This document shows, one piece after another, positions 32,040 through 40,422 of a DNA stretch of 64,000 bases; the first letter of the stretch is position 1, and every line of letters begins with the position of its first letter. Source of the DNA: CBDCPI01 sp965220245 (GTDB lineage: Bacteria; Chloroflexota; Dehalococcoidia; Lucifugimonadales; UBA3495); assembly GCA_965220245.1 (NCBI GenBank), contig CBDCPI010000003.1, forward strand, positions 1 through 64,000, given 5' to 3'. A program made the translations under genes and the position numbers. Below the pieces are notes generated by a model. The model saw only the letters and a program-made list of their open reading frames with translations, ran no database searches and was not told the origin of the DNA.

Positions 32040-32954
32040 TTATTTCTTAATGGGCTTGGGAGCGTAAATCCAGCCCTCGCGCTTGGCGGCGGCTAGTTTG
32101 GTCATGCCTTTTGCTTGGAAAGACACCTGACGCTGATTCTTTCGGTTACGTTTTAGGGTAGTAACGACTTCCCCGGATGGAACGCAAAAGTCAGCTTCGC
32201 ACAACGTCCATCTAGCCGCGACGGTTGCGGCAACTAGGGAATCCAATCCATCGCCATCCCGGCGTTCGATACAGGTCTCGAAGATGTTCTTGGACACTTG
32301 TAGTTGAACGCCTGCGGAGCCTCTACACAATGAGTTGAGAATCTTCTTTCGATTCCTGCGTCTTTCTTGCTGCTGCTCTTCAGTTCCGTCTTTATAGCGA
32401 GTGAAGGGCAAGCCAAAGTTTCGTAGAGCTGCGCCGGGCATCACTTCCAACAAGACTGGCAACTCGGAAGGGCCAGTCAGCGGAGGAACGCGAAAGCGGT
32501 TTATTTTCCAGAGGCGGTGCATCATTTGCATCCCTCTGAATGTCATGGGCACCATGTTGGGGCGACCTCTATGGAGACAGGGCTGGGCGTTGGGAAAACA
32601 GAGGTCGCCTACTCGCAATAATTCAGAATCGATTGTCACCGCAAATCGCGTAACTTGCTCGTAAAACTGTTTCAATTCAATCTCTGCTGCTGCTGCCCAC
32701 AGACAGGTCATTTCGCTTGCGCTGGGATGCCAAAATTCCGCAAATGCAAGCGGAACCGAAAACGGAAAGTCCATTGCGGCGACTGCGCCGTCCGGCATTT
32801 TTTTCAGTAAGGTTTCCAGTTCGGCACGGCTGATTGAACGGATAGGATGGCAGTCGTTAATTATCAGTGTATTGTCGCGAAGATGGCCTTCGGTAACCCA
32901 AGTCTTACCTTCGGCTTCCGCCCCGCTGAAGTCTACGCCGATGATGTTCACCAT
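32040..32954 (-). CDS. DUF429-family predicted nuclease
   Basis: The 304-residue protein opens with MVNIIGVDFSGA, the first Asp of an RNase H-like fold, and has AVAAMDFPFSVP and a late DGLDSLVAATVAARW acidic motif. These are the three acidic positions expected of DUF429, for which a nuclease activity has been predicted but not shown. The C-terminal tail is Lys/Arg-rich. ATG 32954 follows GGGAG. It lies 14 bp downstream of the aspartic-protease gene and may be co-transcribed with it. Confidence 0.8.
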   Translation of the reverse strand: MVNIIGVDFSGAEAEGKTWVTEGHLRDNTLIINDCHPIRSISRAELETLLKKMPDGAVAAMDFPFSVPLAFAEFWHPSASEMTCLWAAAAEIELKQFYEQVTRFAVTIDSELLRVGDLCFPNAQPCLHRGRPNMVPMTFRGMQMMHRLWKINRFRVPPLTGPSELPVLLEVMPGAALRNFGLPFTRYKDGTEEQQQERRRNRKKILNSLCRGSAGVQLQVSKNIFETCIERRDGDGLDSLVAATVAARWTLCEADFCVPSGEVVTTLKRNRKNQRQVSFQAKGMTKLAAAKREGWIYAPKPIKK

Positions 32955-32968
32955 GTTTGTCTCCCGCG

Positions 32969-33412
32969 CTACAGCGTTAGTTCGGCGGGAATCAGGCGGC
33001 GGTATTTGGCGTCTGCGGCTAGGGCGAACGTCTCCAACGCCATCGCTCCAAGCAATATCTTGCGGCTATCAGGGCCGAACACGACGGATACTTGGTCCGC
33101 CTGGCCTTCCAGTTCCATATCCACCCAGCCGGTAGAGAGCTCTTGAGTGGAACCATCGGCGAAACTGAATAGCCTTGACTGGACTCGTTCTATACCCAGT
33201 TCCTCCAAGATTTGCGCTGGAATCAAGGTGCGCGACGAGCCCGTGTCAACCAACCCGTTCAGGGTGCGGGACTGCGTTCTGCTCCGGTTCCAGATGACGA
33301 AATCGACGTAGAAAGTTCCCACTTCCCCTCCAACGGTGGTCCCGGGCAGAATAATCCATTGTTCGGGCGCTTGGCGTTCTTGGGCCGCTGCATCCTTGCT
33401 TGCCGTGTCCAT
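32969..33412 (-). CDS. Clan AA (retropepsin-like) aspartic protease
   Basis: The 147-residue protein carries the single catalytic motif LVDTGSSRTLIPAQILEELGI near residue 62, followed by a flap region and ILLGAMALETFALA, the second hydrophobic-hydrophobic-Gly motif. Such proteins act as homodimers. I set the start at ATG 33412, which has AGGGAGA about 8 nt upstream; the longer frame to 33445 puts that site inside the gene. The substrate is unknown. Two relatives, one decayed, lie at 63521-64000. Confidence 0.88.
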   Translation of the reverse strand: MDTASKDAAAQERQAPEQWIILPGTTVGGEVGTFYVDFVIWNRSRTQSRTLNGLVDTGSSRTLIPAQILEELGIERVQSRLFSFADGSTQELSTGWVDMELEGQADQVSVVFGPDSRKILLGAMALETFALAADAKYRRLIPAELTL

Positions 33413-33546
33413 TGGCGCATCTCCCTTTATGTTAGAATGGGCCACGGTCTGGAGGCTGAAACGGACGGCCTTGGGATGTCCAGTATACTACATGGCCCTG
33501 CGAGGAATCGGAGACACGGACCCGTGGGGAGCAGAAAAGGAGCGAT

Positions 33547-34410
33547 ATGAACTTGACGCAACGGCGGGAGCGCTACCGCTCCATTCTGGAAGGGGACCAG
33601 TGCTTTCATCCGGCCTCGGTGTTCGACCCGGTATCGGCCCGCATTGCCGAGGACTTGGGGTTTGAAGTCGGCATGTTCGCTGGCTCCATCGCCTCGGGAA
33701 CGGTGCTGGGAGCTCCCGACCTGATTGTTTTGACTTTGACCGAGTTCGCCCAGCAGATCTACCGCATTTGCCGGGCAGGCGACCTTAGCCTGATGGTCGA
33801 CGCCGACCACGGCTACGGCAACGCCCTCAACGTAATGCGCACCGTGGAGGAGTTGGAGTCGGCTGGAGTGGCGGCGCTGACCATCGAAGACACGGTGCTG
33901 CCGAGAAGCTTTGGCGGCGGTGGGGAAGGCCAGCTAATATCTATTGACGAGGGCGTAGGCAAGATGAAAGCGGCCCTAGCGGCCCGGCAGGACCCGGGGT
34001 TGGTGGTGGCGGGCCGCACTGGCGCGCTTCGTTCCGCCGGGGTCGACGAGACCATAAAACGGGCCAAGGCCTACCAGGAAGCGGGAGTGGACGCCATGTT
34101 CCTAGCCGGGGCCCAGACCAAGGCGGAGGTAGCGGCGGTCCACGCTGAGGTGAGTATTCCCCTGTTGCTGGGGGGCGCCGGCGGTGAGTTGACCGACCGT
34201 CAATTCTTGGCGGAAAACGGCGTGCGCGTTGCGTTGCAGGGGCACCTGCCCTTCCAAGCGGCCATTAAAGCGGTCTATGATACGTTGAAGGCGCTGCGGG
34301 ACGGGGTGGCGCCAGCCGACTTGAGCCAACAATTAGCGTCGCCGGAGCTAATGTCCCAAGTAACTCGCCGGAACAACTACAATAAGTGGACGGCGGACTT
34401 CCTGGGTTGA
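33547..34410 (+). CDS. Isocitrate lyase/PEP mutase superfamily protein (oxaloacetate decarboxylase-like)
   Basis: The 287-residue TIM-barrel protein shows VFDPVSARIAEDLGFEVGMFAGS, the metal site DADHGYGNALNVMRTVEELE and IEDTVLPRSFGG, typical of the ICL/PEPM family. It lacks the KKCGH motif of isocitrate lyase, so it is more likely an oxaloacetate decarboxylase, 2-methylisocitrate lyase or carboxyPEP mutase relative. ATG 33547 follows AAGGAG. It may release pyruvate or act on oxalate-like acids; the substrate is unsettled. Confidence 0.88.
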   Translation: MNLTQRRERYRSILEGDQCFHPASVFDPVSARIAEDLGFEVGMFAGSIASGTVLGAPDLIVLTLTEFAQQIYRICRAGDLSLMVDADHGYGNALNVMRTVEELESAGVAALTIEDTVLPRSFGGGGEGQLISIDEGVGKMKAALAARQDPGLVVAGRTGALRSAGVDETIKRAKAYQEAGVDAMFLAGAQTKAEVAAVHAEVSIPLLLGGAGGELTDRQFLAENGVRVALQGHLPFQAAIKAVYDTLKALRDGVAPADLSQQLASPELMSQVTRRNNYNKWTADFLG

Positions 34411-34445
34411 GGACTGTTGCGCTTATTCCGTTTCCCTGGAACGAG

Positions 34446-34504
34446 TCCTTCGACTGCGCTCCGTTCCGCCTGCGGCTCCACTCCACTTCGCTCAGGATGA
34501 GCGG
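34446..34504. repeat. Dispersed intergenic repeat, core C (copy 2)
   Basis: CCTTCGACTGCGCTCCGTT, CGCCTGCGGCTCCACTCC and CTTCGCTCAGGATGAGCGGG in order; lies between the ICL-family and VOC genes. Confidence 0.7.
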
Positions 34505-34557
34505 GTTAGTTCACACCCAGGAATATTGACCAAGAGGTATAAAAAAGGAGAATCGGG

Positions 34558-34950
34558 ATGAATTTTACCTATAACCACTTGCACTTTCGGAGTGAGGACC
34601 CGGACCAAGCCGCCAAATTCTACTGCGATAACTTTGGCGCGGTCATAACCTCCGAGCGGCCTTTGTCCACCACCAAGTCCATCCTGCTCTCGCTAAACGG
34701 CGAGCCTTTGATGACCATCTCGGGGCGGGCCGAGGGAGAGGACCCAGTGGCCGGGTCTACTGACCCCCGCTACGGGCTGGACCATTTCGGGTTCGAAGTG
34801 GACGACATGGCCGAGGTTACGGCCCACTTGAAAGCCAACGGGGTGCAGTTTGGCTGTGAGCCGTGGACCATGCCTTCGGGCTCGACGGTGGCCTTCATCG
34901 TGGCCCCCGACGAGGTCAGCGTAGAGCTAATCCAGCGGCCCAAGAGCTAG
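34558..34950 (+). CDS. VOC-family (glyoxalase/dioxygenase fold) protein
   Basis: The 130-residue protein has two beta-alpha-beta-beta-beta modules. Likely metal ligands are His in YNHLHFRSEDP and YGLDHFGFEVDD, and Glu in VSVELIQRP. Members isomerise, lyse or dioxygenate small molecules; methylmalonyl-CoA epimerase, lactoylglutathione lyase and extradiol dioxygenases are all relatives. ATG 34558 is preceded by AAAAGGAG. A specific activity cannot be assigned. Confidence 0.88.
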   Translation: MNFTYNHLHFRSEDPDQAAKFYCDNFGAVITSERPLSTTKSILLSLNGEPLMTISGRAEGEDPVAGSTDPRYGLDHFGFEVDDMAEVTAHLKANGVQFGCEPWTMPSGSTVAFIVAPDEVSVELIQRPKS

Positions 34951-35422
34951 GCAGGCCGTCGGCGAATTGCTTTAGAGGGTGTGTTAGAAATCCCTTCTCC
35001 CCAAAGGAGAAGGTTAGGATGAGGGGAAATGCCTGACGACGGCCGAGGTAGTTCACAGCTAGAATGGCCCTCTCCCAGAGGGAGCTTATAGGGGTAGATA
35101 TCCGCATTCCGTCGTTCCGGCGCAGGCCGGGACCTAGGGGTGGGGCCACCTTCGAACGCATACAAGTCAGAACCAGCGATATGACGTACTCTTACCGCAA
35201 CCCGGAAAAAATTCCCTGCGTATACCTCCGCGCCAGCCAGAGAAACGGGACGCTGTACATGCGGATACTCTGAACACTTGGAGGTGCGCCCCCATCCCCT
35301 GGGTTCCGGCCTACGCCGGAACGACGGAGCAGACAAATACCTACCCCTGTCAGCCCAGAGGGAGAGGGGAACATTGGAGACACCCTCTTAGCCCTCAGTG
35401 CTCAACTGACCCCAAGAAGCAA
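34951..35422. other. Gene-free repeat-rich spacer
   Basis: The 472 bp hold a terminal-repeat-bounded element (34971-35393) with core-B arms at about 35105-35135 and 35300-35327. Short open readings inside cross the repeats and look spurious. Confidence 0.65.
34971..35393. repeat. Element with GAGGGTGT-type ends carrying core-B arms
   Basis: TTTAGAGGGTGTGTTAGAAA on the left and, inverted, CTAAGAGGGTGTCTCC on the right match the ends at 4724 and 12208. Next to the ends are CTTCTCC and GGAGAAGG tracts. Core-B arms CGTCGTTCCGGCGCAGGCC and GGCCTACGCCGGAACGACG flank a unique middle that reads TACTCTTACCGCAACCCGG. Confidence 0.6.
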
Positions 35423-36283
35423 TTAGTCGGGTGCCAACCCGGCAAAAAAGTCCTCCGATACCGCGTCACCGGGAAAGACGGGCGGGTAGGCCCGGATGTA
35501 GAACTCCTTCCCCAGGATGCTGGCGGCGACCTCCCGGGGCACCCGGTGGTAGGGCCAGTCCGGCGCCACCTGGGTGCGGTGGCACAGGATGCAGGCCATC
35601 TTGGTCTCCAAGTGGTGCCCTACGTCAAACTCCAAGTGAAGGTCTTCCTCGGCTACTCCTTGTTCCTCCTGCTCGGGAGTGGGCATGGGGAAGTCGATGC
35701 CCACTCCCTGCAGCTTGGTGGCCCACATGGTACGGAAGCCCTTGGGCCTCCCGCTGTAAAACAAGCGTTGCGGGCGGTGCGGCTCAACGCCGTGAATCAA
35801 CTGGTGCGGAAATTGGTTGGGGTCCGGCGCCAGCCGAAAGGCCTCGGTGGCGTGTTGGCACACCGCAATGTGGTCGGGGTGGCCATAAAGACCCCCCGGC
35901 TCGAAGGTGAGCACCACCTGAGGGCGGAACCGGCGAATCTCGGCGACGAATTGTTCGACCACTTCGGTCGATGAAGAGTTGATGTAGGCTTTCGGGTGGG
36001 CGTTGGCCGGCGAGTCGACCATACCCGAGTCCCGGTAACCCAACACCTCGTGGCTGCGTAGGCCCAGGGCCCGAACGGCGCAGGAGAGCTCGACCCGCCG
36101 GACCTCCGGCAGAGTTTCCCGGGTGGCCGCTCCCTCTTGGCGTATCTCCCCTTCCTCACCCAACGTTGTGGTGATCAGGCGTATTTCGACGCCGCGCTCC
36201 GCGTGGGCGGCCAGAGCGCCCCCTACCGGAAAGGCTTCATCGTCGGGGTGGGCGAAGCAGGCCAACAACCTGTAGCCGGGCAT
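35423..36283 (-). CDS. PIG-L/LmbE-family deacetylase
   Basis: The 286-residue protein has the zinc site AHPDDEAFPVGG near residue 11 and the second motif GLYGHPDHIAVCQHATEAF, both diagnostic of GlcNAc-PI de-N-acetylase-like enzymes. Relatives include MshB and BshB (mycothiol and bacillithiol synthesis) and Mca amidases. The C-terminal FDVGHHLETKMACILCHRTQ recalls mycothiol conjugate amidase. ATG 36283 follows GGGAG. A thiol-conjugate role fits the adjacent gamma-glutamyltransferase but is only inferred. Confidence 0.88.
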   Translation of the reverse strand: MPGYRLLACFAHPDDEAFPVGGALAAHAERGVEIRLITTTLGEEGEIRQEGAATRETLPEVRRVELSCAVRALGLRSHEVLGYRDSGMVDSPANAHPKAYINSSSTEVVEQFVAEIRRFRPQVVLTFEPGGLYGHPDHIAVCQHATEAFRLAPDPNQFPHQLIHGVEPHRPQRLFYSGRPKGFRTMWATKLQGVGIDFPMPTPEQEEQGVAEEDLHLEFDVGHHLETKMACILCHRTQVAPDWPYHRVPREVAASILGKEFYIRAYPPVFPGDAVSEDFFAGLAPD

Positions 36284-36330
36284 TTTTGGACTCCCAGGAT
36301 AAATTTACCTTACAGATTTAATGAGCCCTT

Positions 36331-37968
36331 TTACCAGGCTGCTGCTTGGCCGTCGCCGCGGGGGTCGGATGCTCCGGCGAGGACGTTCTTGTCGTGATCG
36401 AAGAGAATGAGCTGCACCTTGCCGTCGTAAACTCCCGGTCGCCGCCGGGCTACTTTATGCCCTAAAGCCTCCAATCCCCGGACGGTCTCTTCCGGCATTC
36501 CCGGCTCCGCCCGGAGTTCCATGGGCGTGTCTAGGCTGGCCGGGTCGGTGCCGGGGAAGCTCCACCACCGGGGGGCTTCCACCGCCTCTTGGGGTCCCAT
36601 ACTAAAGTCCAGCAGATTGGTGAGAATTTGCAGGCCGCACTGGGGTTGGAAATCGCCGCCCGGGGTACCGCCCACGATGGCGGGAAGGCCGTCTTTGGTG
36701 GTGAGGTAGCAGTTGAGGGTGTGCATGGTGCGTTTTCCCGGCTGGATCTCGTTGGGATGGCCGCTTTCGAGGCTGAAGCCCCGGCCGGCCCGGTTGTTGA
36801 ACACCACCCCGGTGCCTTCGGCGATGAAACCCGACCCAAAGGCGTTGGACAGGCTGTGGACCCAGGAAACCGCGTTGCCGTGGCCGTCGGCAACACAGAA
36901 GTAGGTGGTGTCTCCCTCGACTTCCACCGGCTGCCGTTCCGTCGCAACGGCAGCTTTGACCGGGTCGATCTCGCCGCGCCGCCGAGCGGCGTACTCTTTG
37001 GAGATTACTTCCTCCAAGGGCCATTCCACCATCCAGGGGTCTCCGGCCAGCCGGTTCCGGTCGGCGTAAGCGATCTTCTTGGCCTCTACCATCAGGTGCA
37101 CTGCTTGGGCTAGGTCCGTACCTCCGGCCTCTCCCAAAGACCGCAGGTCAAACCCCTCCACTAGATTCAGCATTTCCAGCAGCAGGAAACCCTGGGAGGG
37201 AGGACGGGTCTGGTAAACGGTATGGCCCCGGTAGGAAACGGATATGGGGTCGTACACCTCCGCCCGGTGGTTGGCAAAGTCCTCTTCGGTAAACAGTCCG
37301 CCGCCGGCCCGCAGCCCGGCGACCATACGGCGGGCCAAGGCTCCCCGATAGAACTCTTGGGCCCCGCCTTGGGCTACCATTCGCAGGCTGGAGGCCAAGT
37401 CTTGGTTTACCAAAGTCTCTCCCTCTCCGGGCGGGCGGCCAGCGGGAAGCAGCACGGCGGCGCTGGAGGGGAACTGGGCAAGCTTGGCGGCGCTGCCAGC
37501 AAAGTCCCGGCTGATCCGGGGGCTGAGGGGGAACCCATTTTCGGCGTAACTAATGGCGGGCCCCAGCAAGTCGGGAAAGGGCCGGGTGCAAAACCGCTGG
37601 TGGACTTGCTCCCAAGCCGCGACCTCTCCCGGCGCCGAGGCGGCGTGAGGCCCGTCCAAGGGCATGGTGCGGTAGCCTTGAGACCGGTAATAGTCTCCGG
37701 TAGCCCCGCTGGCCGCGCCGCCACTGCTGTTAATGCCGGTAACCCGGCCGCTGCTGCCTTCATGGAGCAGGATAAACGAGTCTCCGCCCAGTCCGCACAG
37801 GGGCGGCAAGGTAACGGTTTCCACCGCGGCCACGGCCAGGGCGGCGTCGAAGGCGTTGCCGCCGTTTTGGAAGACTTGAAGTCCGGCGCTCGCCGCCAAG
37901 GGGGAGTTGGAGCACACCATGCCCCGCTTACCGTAAACTACCGGACGGGAGAATTCAGTGATGGGCAT
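36331..37968 (-). CDS. Gamma-glutamyltransferase-family protein
   Basis: A 545-residue Ntn hydrolase that self-cleaves into two chains. The large chain has MVCSNSPLAASAGLQVFQNGGNAFDAALA and GLGGDSFILLHE. The autoprocessing Thr is the start of TTYFCVADGHGNAVSWVHSL near residue 355, and the small chain holds SGFIAEGTGVVFNNR and a GGDFQPQ segment. There is no signal peptide, so it is probably cytoplasmic, unlike E. coli Ggt. It could be a cephalosporin-acylase-like or glutathione hydrolase relative. ATG 37968 follows AAGGAG. It lies 48 bp upstream of the PIG-L gene on the same strand. Confidence 0.92.
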   Translation of the reverse strand: MPITEFSRPVVYGKRGMVCSNSPLAASAGLQVFQNGGNAFDAALAVAAVETVTLPPLCGLGGDSFILLHEGSSGRVTGINSSGGAASGATGDYYRSQGYRTMPLDGPHAASAPGEVAAWEQVHQRFCTRPFPDLLGPAISYAENGFPLSPRISRDFAGSAAKLAQFPSSAAVLLPAGRPPGEGETLVNQDLASSLRMVAQGGAQEFYRGALARRMVAGLRAGGGLFTEEDFANHRAEVYDPISVSYRGHTVYQTRPPSQGFLLLEMLNLVEGFDLRSLGEAGGTDLAQAVHLMVEAKKIAYADRNRLAGDPWMVEWPLEEVISKEYAARRRGEIDPVKAAVATERQPVEVEGDTTYFCVADGHGNAVSWVHSLSNAFGSGFIAEGTGVVFNNRAGRGFSLESGHPNEIQPGKRTMHTLNCYLTTKDGLPAIVGGTPGGDFQPQCGLQILTNLLDFSMGPQEAVEAPRWWSFPGTDPASLDTPMELRAEPGMPEETVRGLEALGHKVARRRPGVYDGKVQLILFDHDKNVLAGASDPRGDGQAAAW

Positions 37969-38275
37969 AATGGGCGCTCCTTATAAATTAGGATGGGCCG
38001 ATTGGGCCGAACGTCTTCCGGTTCTGGTGCTCCATGCCAGTGTAAAGTCGCCGTATGACCCCGTCAACGCCGCGAATTGACACCCCTGAGTACCCGCCAT
38101 AGAATCCGCAGCATTCAGGAGCCTCATCGCACAGAAGGGCCATCGGGTGAGGGGCAGCTTTACTCTGAGCCCGGTGGGGGCGCCACTAGTAGAACTGACT
38201 CGGACTGCAACGACACCTGAAGCCGCACTGCCGCAGCAGTGCCGGTAGATTCAGGCTAAAACGGGGAGGAAAGAT
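37969..38275. other. Gene-free divergent spacer
   Basis: The 307 bp separate the gamma-glutamyltransferase and dioxygenase genes, which diverge, so both promoters should be here. I see only a small hairpin (GCACTGC, CGCA loop, GCAGTGC at 38225-38242) and GGGAGGA as the dioxygenase ribosome site. Confidence 0.5.
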
Positions 38276-39246
38276 ATGGCGGAGATATTTGGGCTGGGCT
38301 GTTCCCACGGCCCCATAATCCTTACCCCTCCTGAGATGTGGGCCAAGACCCGGGAACGGGTCTACGCCCGGATACCCAATTACGAGCCGCCGGGCCAATT
38401 GTTGGAGGAGTTGGGGCCGGATAACGGCTTGACCCAAGACCGTATGGACCAAGAGAAGGTCGTGGCCTCCTTCCAAGTGATGCGCGACCGGTTGCACCAG
38501 TGGGACCCTGACGTGTTGTTGGTGATCGGCGATGATCAAGCGGAGAATTTCCTCCAAGACAATCTGCCGCCTTTCTGCCTCTACACCGGGGAGCAAGTGG
38601 AGGGTTACCCCTTCCAGCGGCAAGCCGCTCGGGTCAACCTCTGGGACGCAGCGCCGGAAAGCCGGTTCTCCTTCCAGTGTCCCAAGCCCTTCGCCCAAGC
38701 GATGAGGAACTTTCTCATCCGCGACGGGTTCGACCTGTCATCGTCCAGCGCCTTGACCGGATGGGAATGGGGGTTGGCCCACGCCATCATCAACCCGCTG
38801 GTGTTCTTGGACCCGGAGGGCAAGTTTCCTCTCTTGCCCTTGTTTGTCAATTGCTACGGCGAGGAAGCCGGACCCGACTACCCGCCCCGGCCGACGCCCC
38901 AGCGGTGCTACCAGTTGGGCCGCGGCATCCGCAAGTTCTTGCACGGGCGAGACGAACGGGTGGCAGTGGTGGCGTCGTCCAGTTGTCGCACAGCTTCTTG
39001 GCCCACAAGTTCCAGTGCCGGGCCATCGACTTGGATACGGACCGGCGTTACTTGGAGTTGGTCCGCTCCGGCCAAGGCAGCGAGTTGGCCAAGCTCTCCC
39101 CGGAAGAGATCCAAGAGTCGGGCGACCACGAAATATTGAACTGGATCGTCGCTCTGGGCATCCTGGGGGACCGGCCGGCGGAAATCGTGGACGTTCGGGA
39201 GTCACATACCCAACTGGCCTACCGGGTGGCGGCGGTCTGGGGGTAA
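38276..39246 (+). pseudogene. LigB-type extradiol dioxygenase, single-base frameshift
   Basis: The first ~235 residues are a protocatechuate 4,5-dioxygenase beta/LigB-like protein: LGCSHGPIILTP with a likely iron-binding His, LLVIGDDQAENF and ALTGWEWGLAHAIINPL. After VAVVASSS the frame becomes nonsense. In the +1 frame the proper sequence resumes as LSHSFLAHKFQCRAIDLDTDR and runs to 39246 (YRVAAVWG). One base missing at about 38981-38983 (AG-TTG) explains this, and it falls in the GxSH motif that carries the catalytic His. It is either a recent loss of function or an assembly error. Ring-cleavage activity would fit SAR202-like aromatic catabolism. Confidence 0.85.
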
Positions 39247-39422
39247 CCGCACCGGGCATATTTCTGCTGCACCTGCCAACGTGCCACCCATGCCCCCGCC
39301 GCAAGGTCAGCCCCTGGGCTACCGGTATGGTGCTACGAGTGATGAGGCAAGAGCGTCCAAGCACTGGACCACTAACGTCTTTCCAACAGACAATGGGGTG
39401 ATATAGAGAGAAATTGAACGAG

Positions 39423-39878
39423 ATGAACCATACGGAAAAGGTCCGATGGATGGTGAGTTTTTGGCATCCCGAGGGCGGGCCGGGAGACGAGCACGACTTC
39501 CCAAAGGTGGCGTTCTGGCATCCCAATAGGGAGAGCGCCAGAGAGGAAGCCGCCCGCGTGTTGATCGAACTGAGGGAGGAACGCCGGGACGAACGCGATT
39601 GGGTTGCGGCCGGACATCCTGACCCGTTCGCAGTCGGCTCCGGTCGTCATCCCGGCGGGCAATGGGTTCTCCGCTACAGGGACTTGAGGCGTGGCGGCGG
39701 GGATGGGAAGAGCAGAGGACTTTCCCAAGGGGAAGGGGATACGGGATCGGCGGACAAGAAGCCCAAACTGACAAAGTCGGCTGCTGGCACTTGGCAAGGC
39801 ATCATTGACGGAGAGGAACTGAAACGGATGCTCTATGAAGCTCGCCGCACCGGCTCCCGGGTTGAGCCGGACCCGTAG
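39423..39878 (+). CDS. Probable antitoxin partner of the PIN toxin
   Basis: The 151-residue protein has no domain I can name with certainty. The N-terminal half (KVRWMVSFWHPEGGPGDEHD, EEAARVLIELREERRDERDW) is charged. The last ~35 residues, KSAAGTWQGIIDGEELKRMLYEARR, resemble the toxin-binding tail of VapB-type antitoxins. It overlaps the PIN-domain gene by 44 bp, the usual antitoxin-first arrangement. It is longer than a typical VapB, so the N-terminal part may be an added domain. ATG 39423 is chosen; a TTG at 39414 is also open. Confidence 0.6.
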   Translation: MNHTEKVRWMVSFWHPEGGPGDEHDFPKVAFWHPNRESAREEAARVLIELREERRDERDWVAAGHPDPFAVGSGRHPGGQWVLRYRDLRRGGGDGKSRGLSQGEGDTGSADKKPKLTKSAAGTWQGIIDGEELKRMLYEARRTGSRVEPDP

Positions 39879-40287
39879 GCCCCGTAGGGCGTTGCGGTAT
39901 CTGGTCGATACGGACTGGGCCATTGACTATTTACATGGCAGCGAGCCGGTGGTGCAGTGTTTCGACGAGCTATCGCCGCAAGGCGTTGGGCTGAGCATCG
40001 TATCGCTGGCCGAGCTCTATGATGGGATGTTTGGCGCTGCGGACCGGCAGGAAGCGGAGCAGGGACTACAGAACTTCCTTGATGATGTTGAAGAAGTCGT
40101 GCCACTGGACGAGCCGGTTTGCCGGATTTTTGCCATGGAACGCCGCAGACTCAGAGCCGCCGGAAACCGTCTTGATGACCTCGATCTTCTGATTGGTTCG
40201 ACTGCGATACGTCACAGCCTCACACTGCTCACCAACAGCCGCAGACACTTCGAGCGAATGCAAGGCCTGAACATCATCTCGGCGTGA
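39835..40287 (+). CDS. VapC-like PIN-domain ribonuclease toxin
   Basis: The 150-residue protein has the PIN-domain acidic quartet: VDTDWAIDYLHG, SLAELYDGMF, DDLDLLIGSTA and a late Asn/Ser-rich LLTNSRRHFERM. Such toxins cleave tRNA or rRNA. Family similarity begins at RYLVDTDW, residue 21, so the true start may be the TTG at 39892, which lies 14 nt after the antitoxin stop. The ATG at 39835 would overlap the antitoxin. The two genes form a VapBC-like module. Confidence 0.85.
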   Translation: MKLAAPAPGLSRTRRPRRALRYLVDTDWAIDYLHGSEPVVQCFDELSPQGVGLSIVSLAELYDGMFGAADRQEAEQGLQNFLDDVEEVVPLDEPVCRIFAMERRRLRAAGNRLDDLDLLIGSTAIRHSLTLLTNSRRHFERMQGLNIISA

Positions 40288-40422
40288 ACCATTGAAATCC
40301 GTCCCTTAAGCAACCGCATCCTGGACCGGGTAGCAGCCCTGTTCCGGGACTAGCGTTCAGTTAACCTGGACATTGGCGCCATTCTAGGGAGCGGAGATGT
40401 CAGAGATATTTAGCGTAGACAC

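Noticed and set aside
34947..35383. Several overlapping short ORFs at 34.9-35.4 kb
   Set aside because: They run through core-B arms and element ends, have no ribosome sites and encode repeat-derived PSFRRRPGPRG-like peptides.
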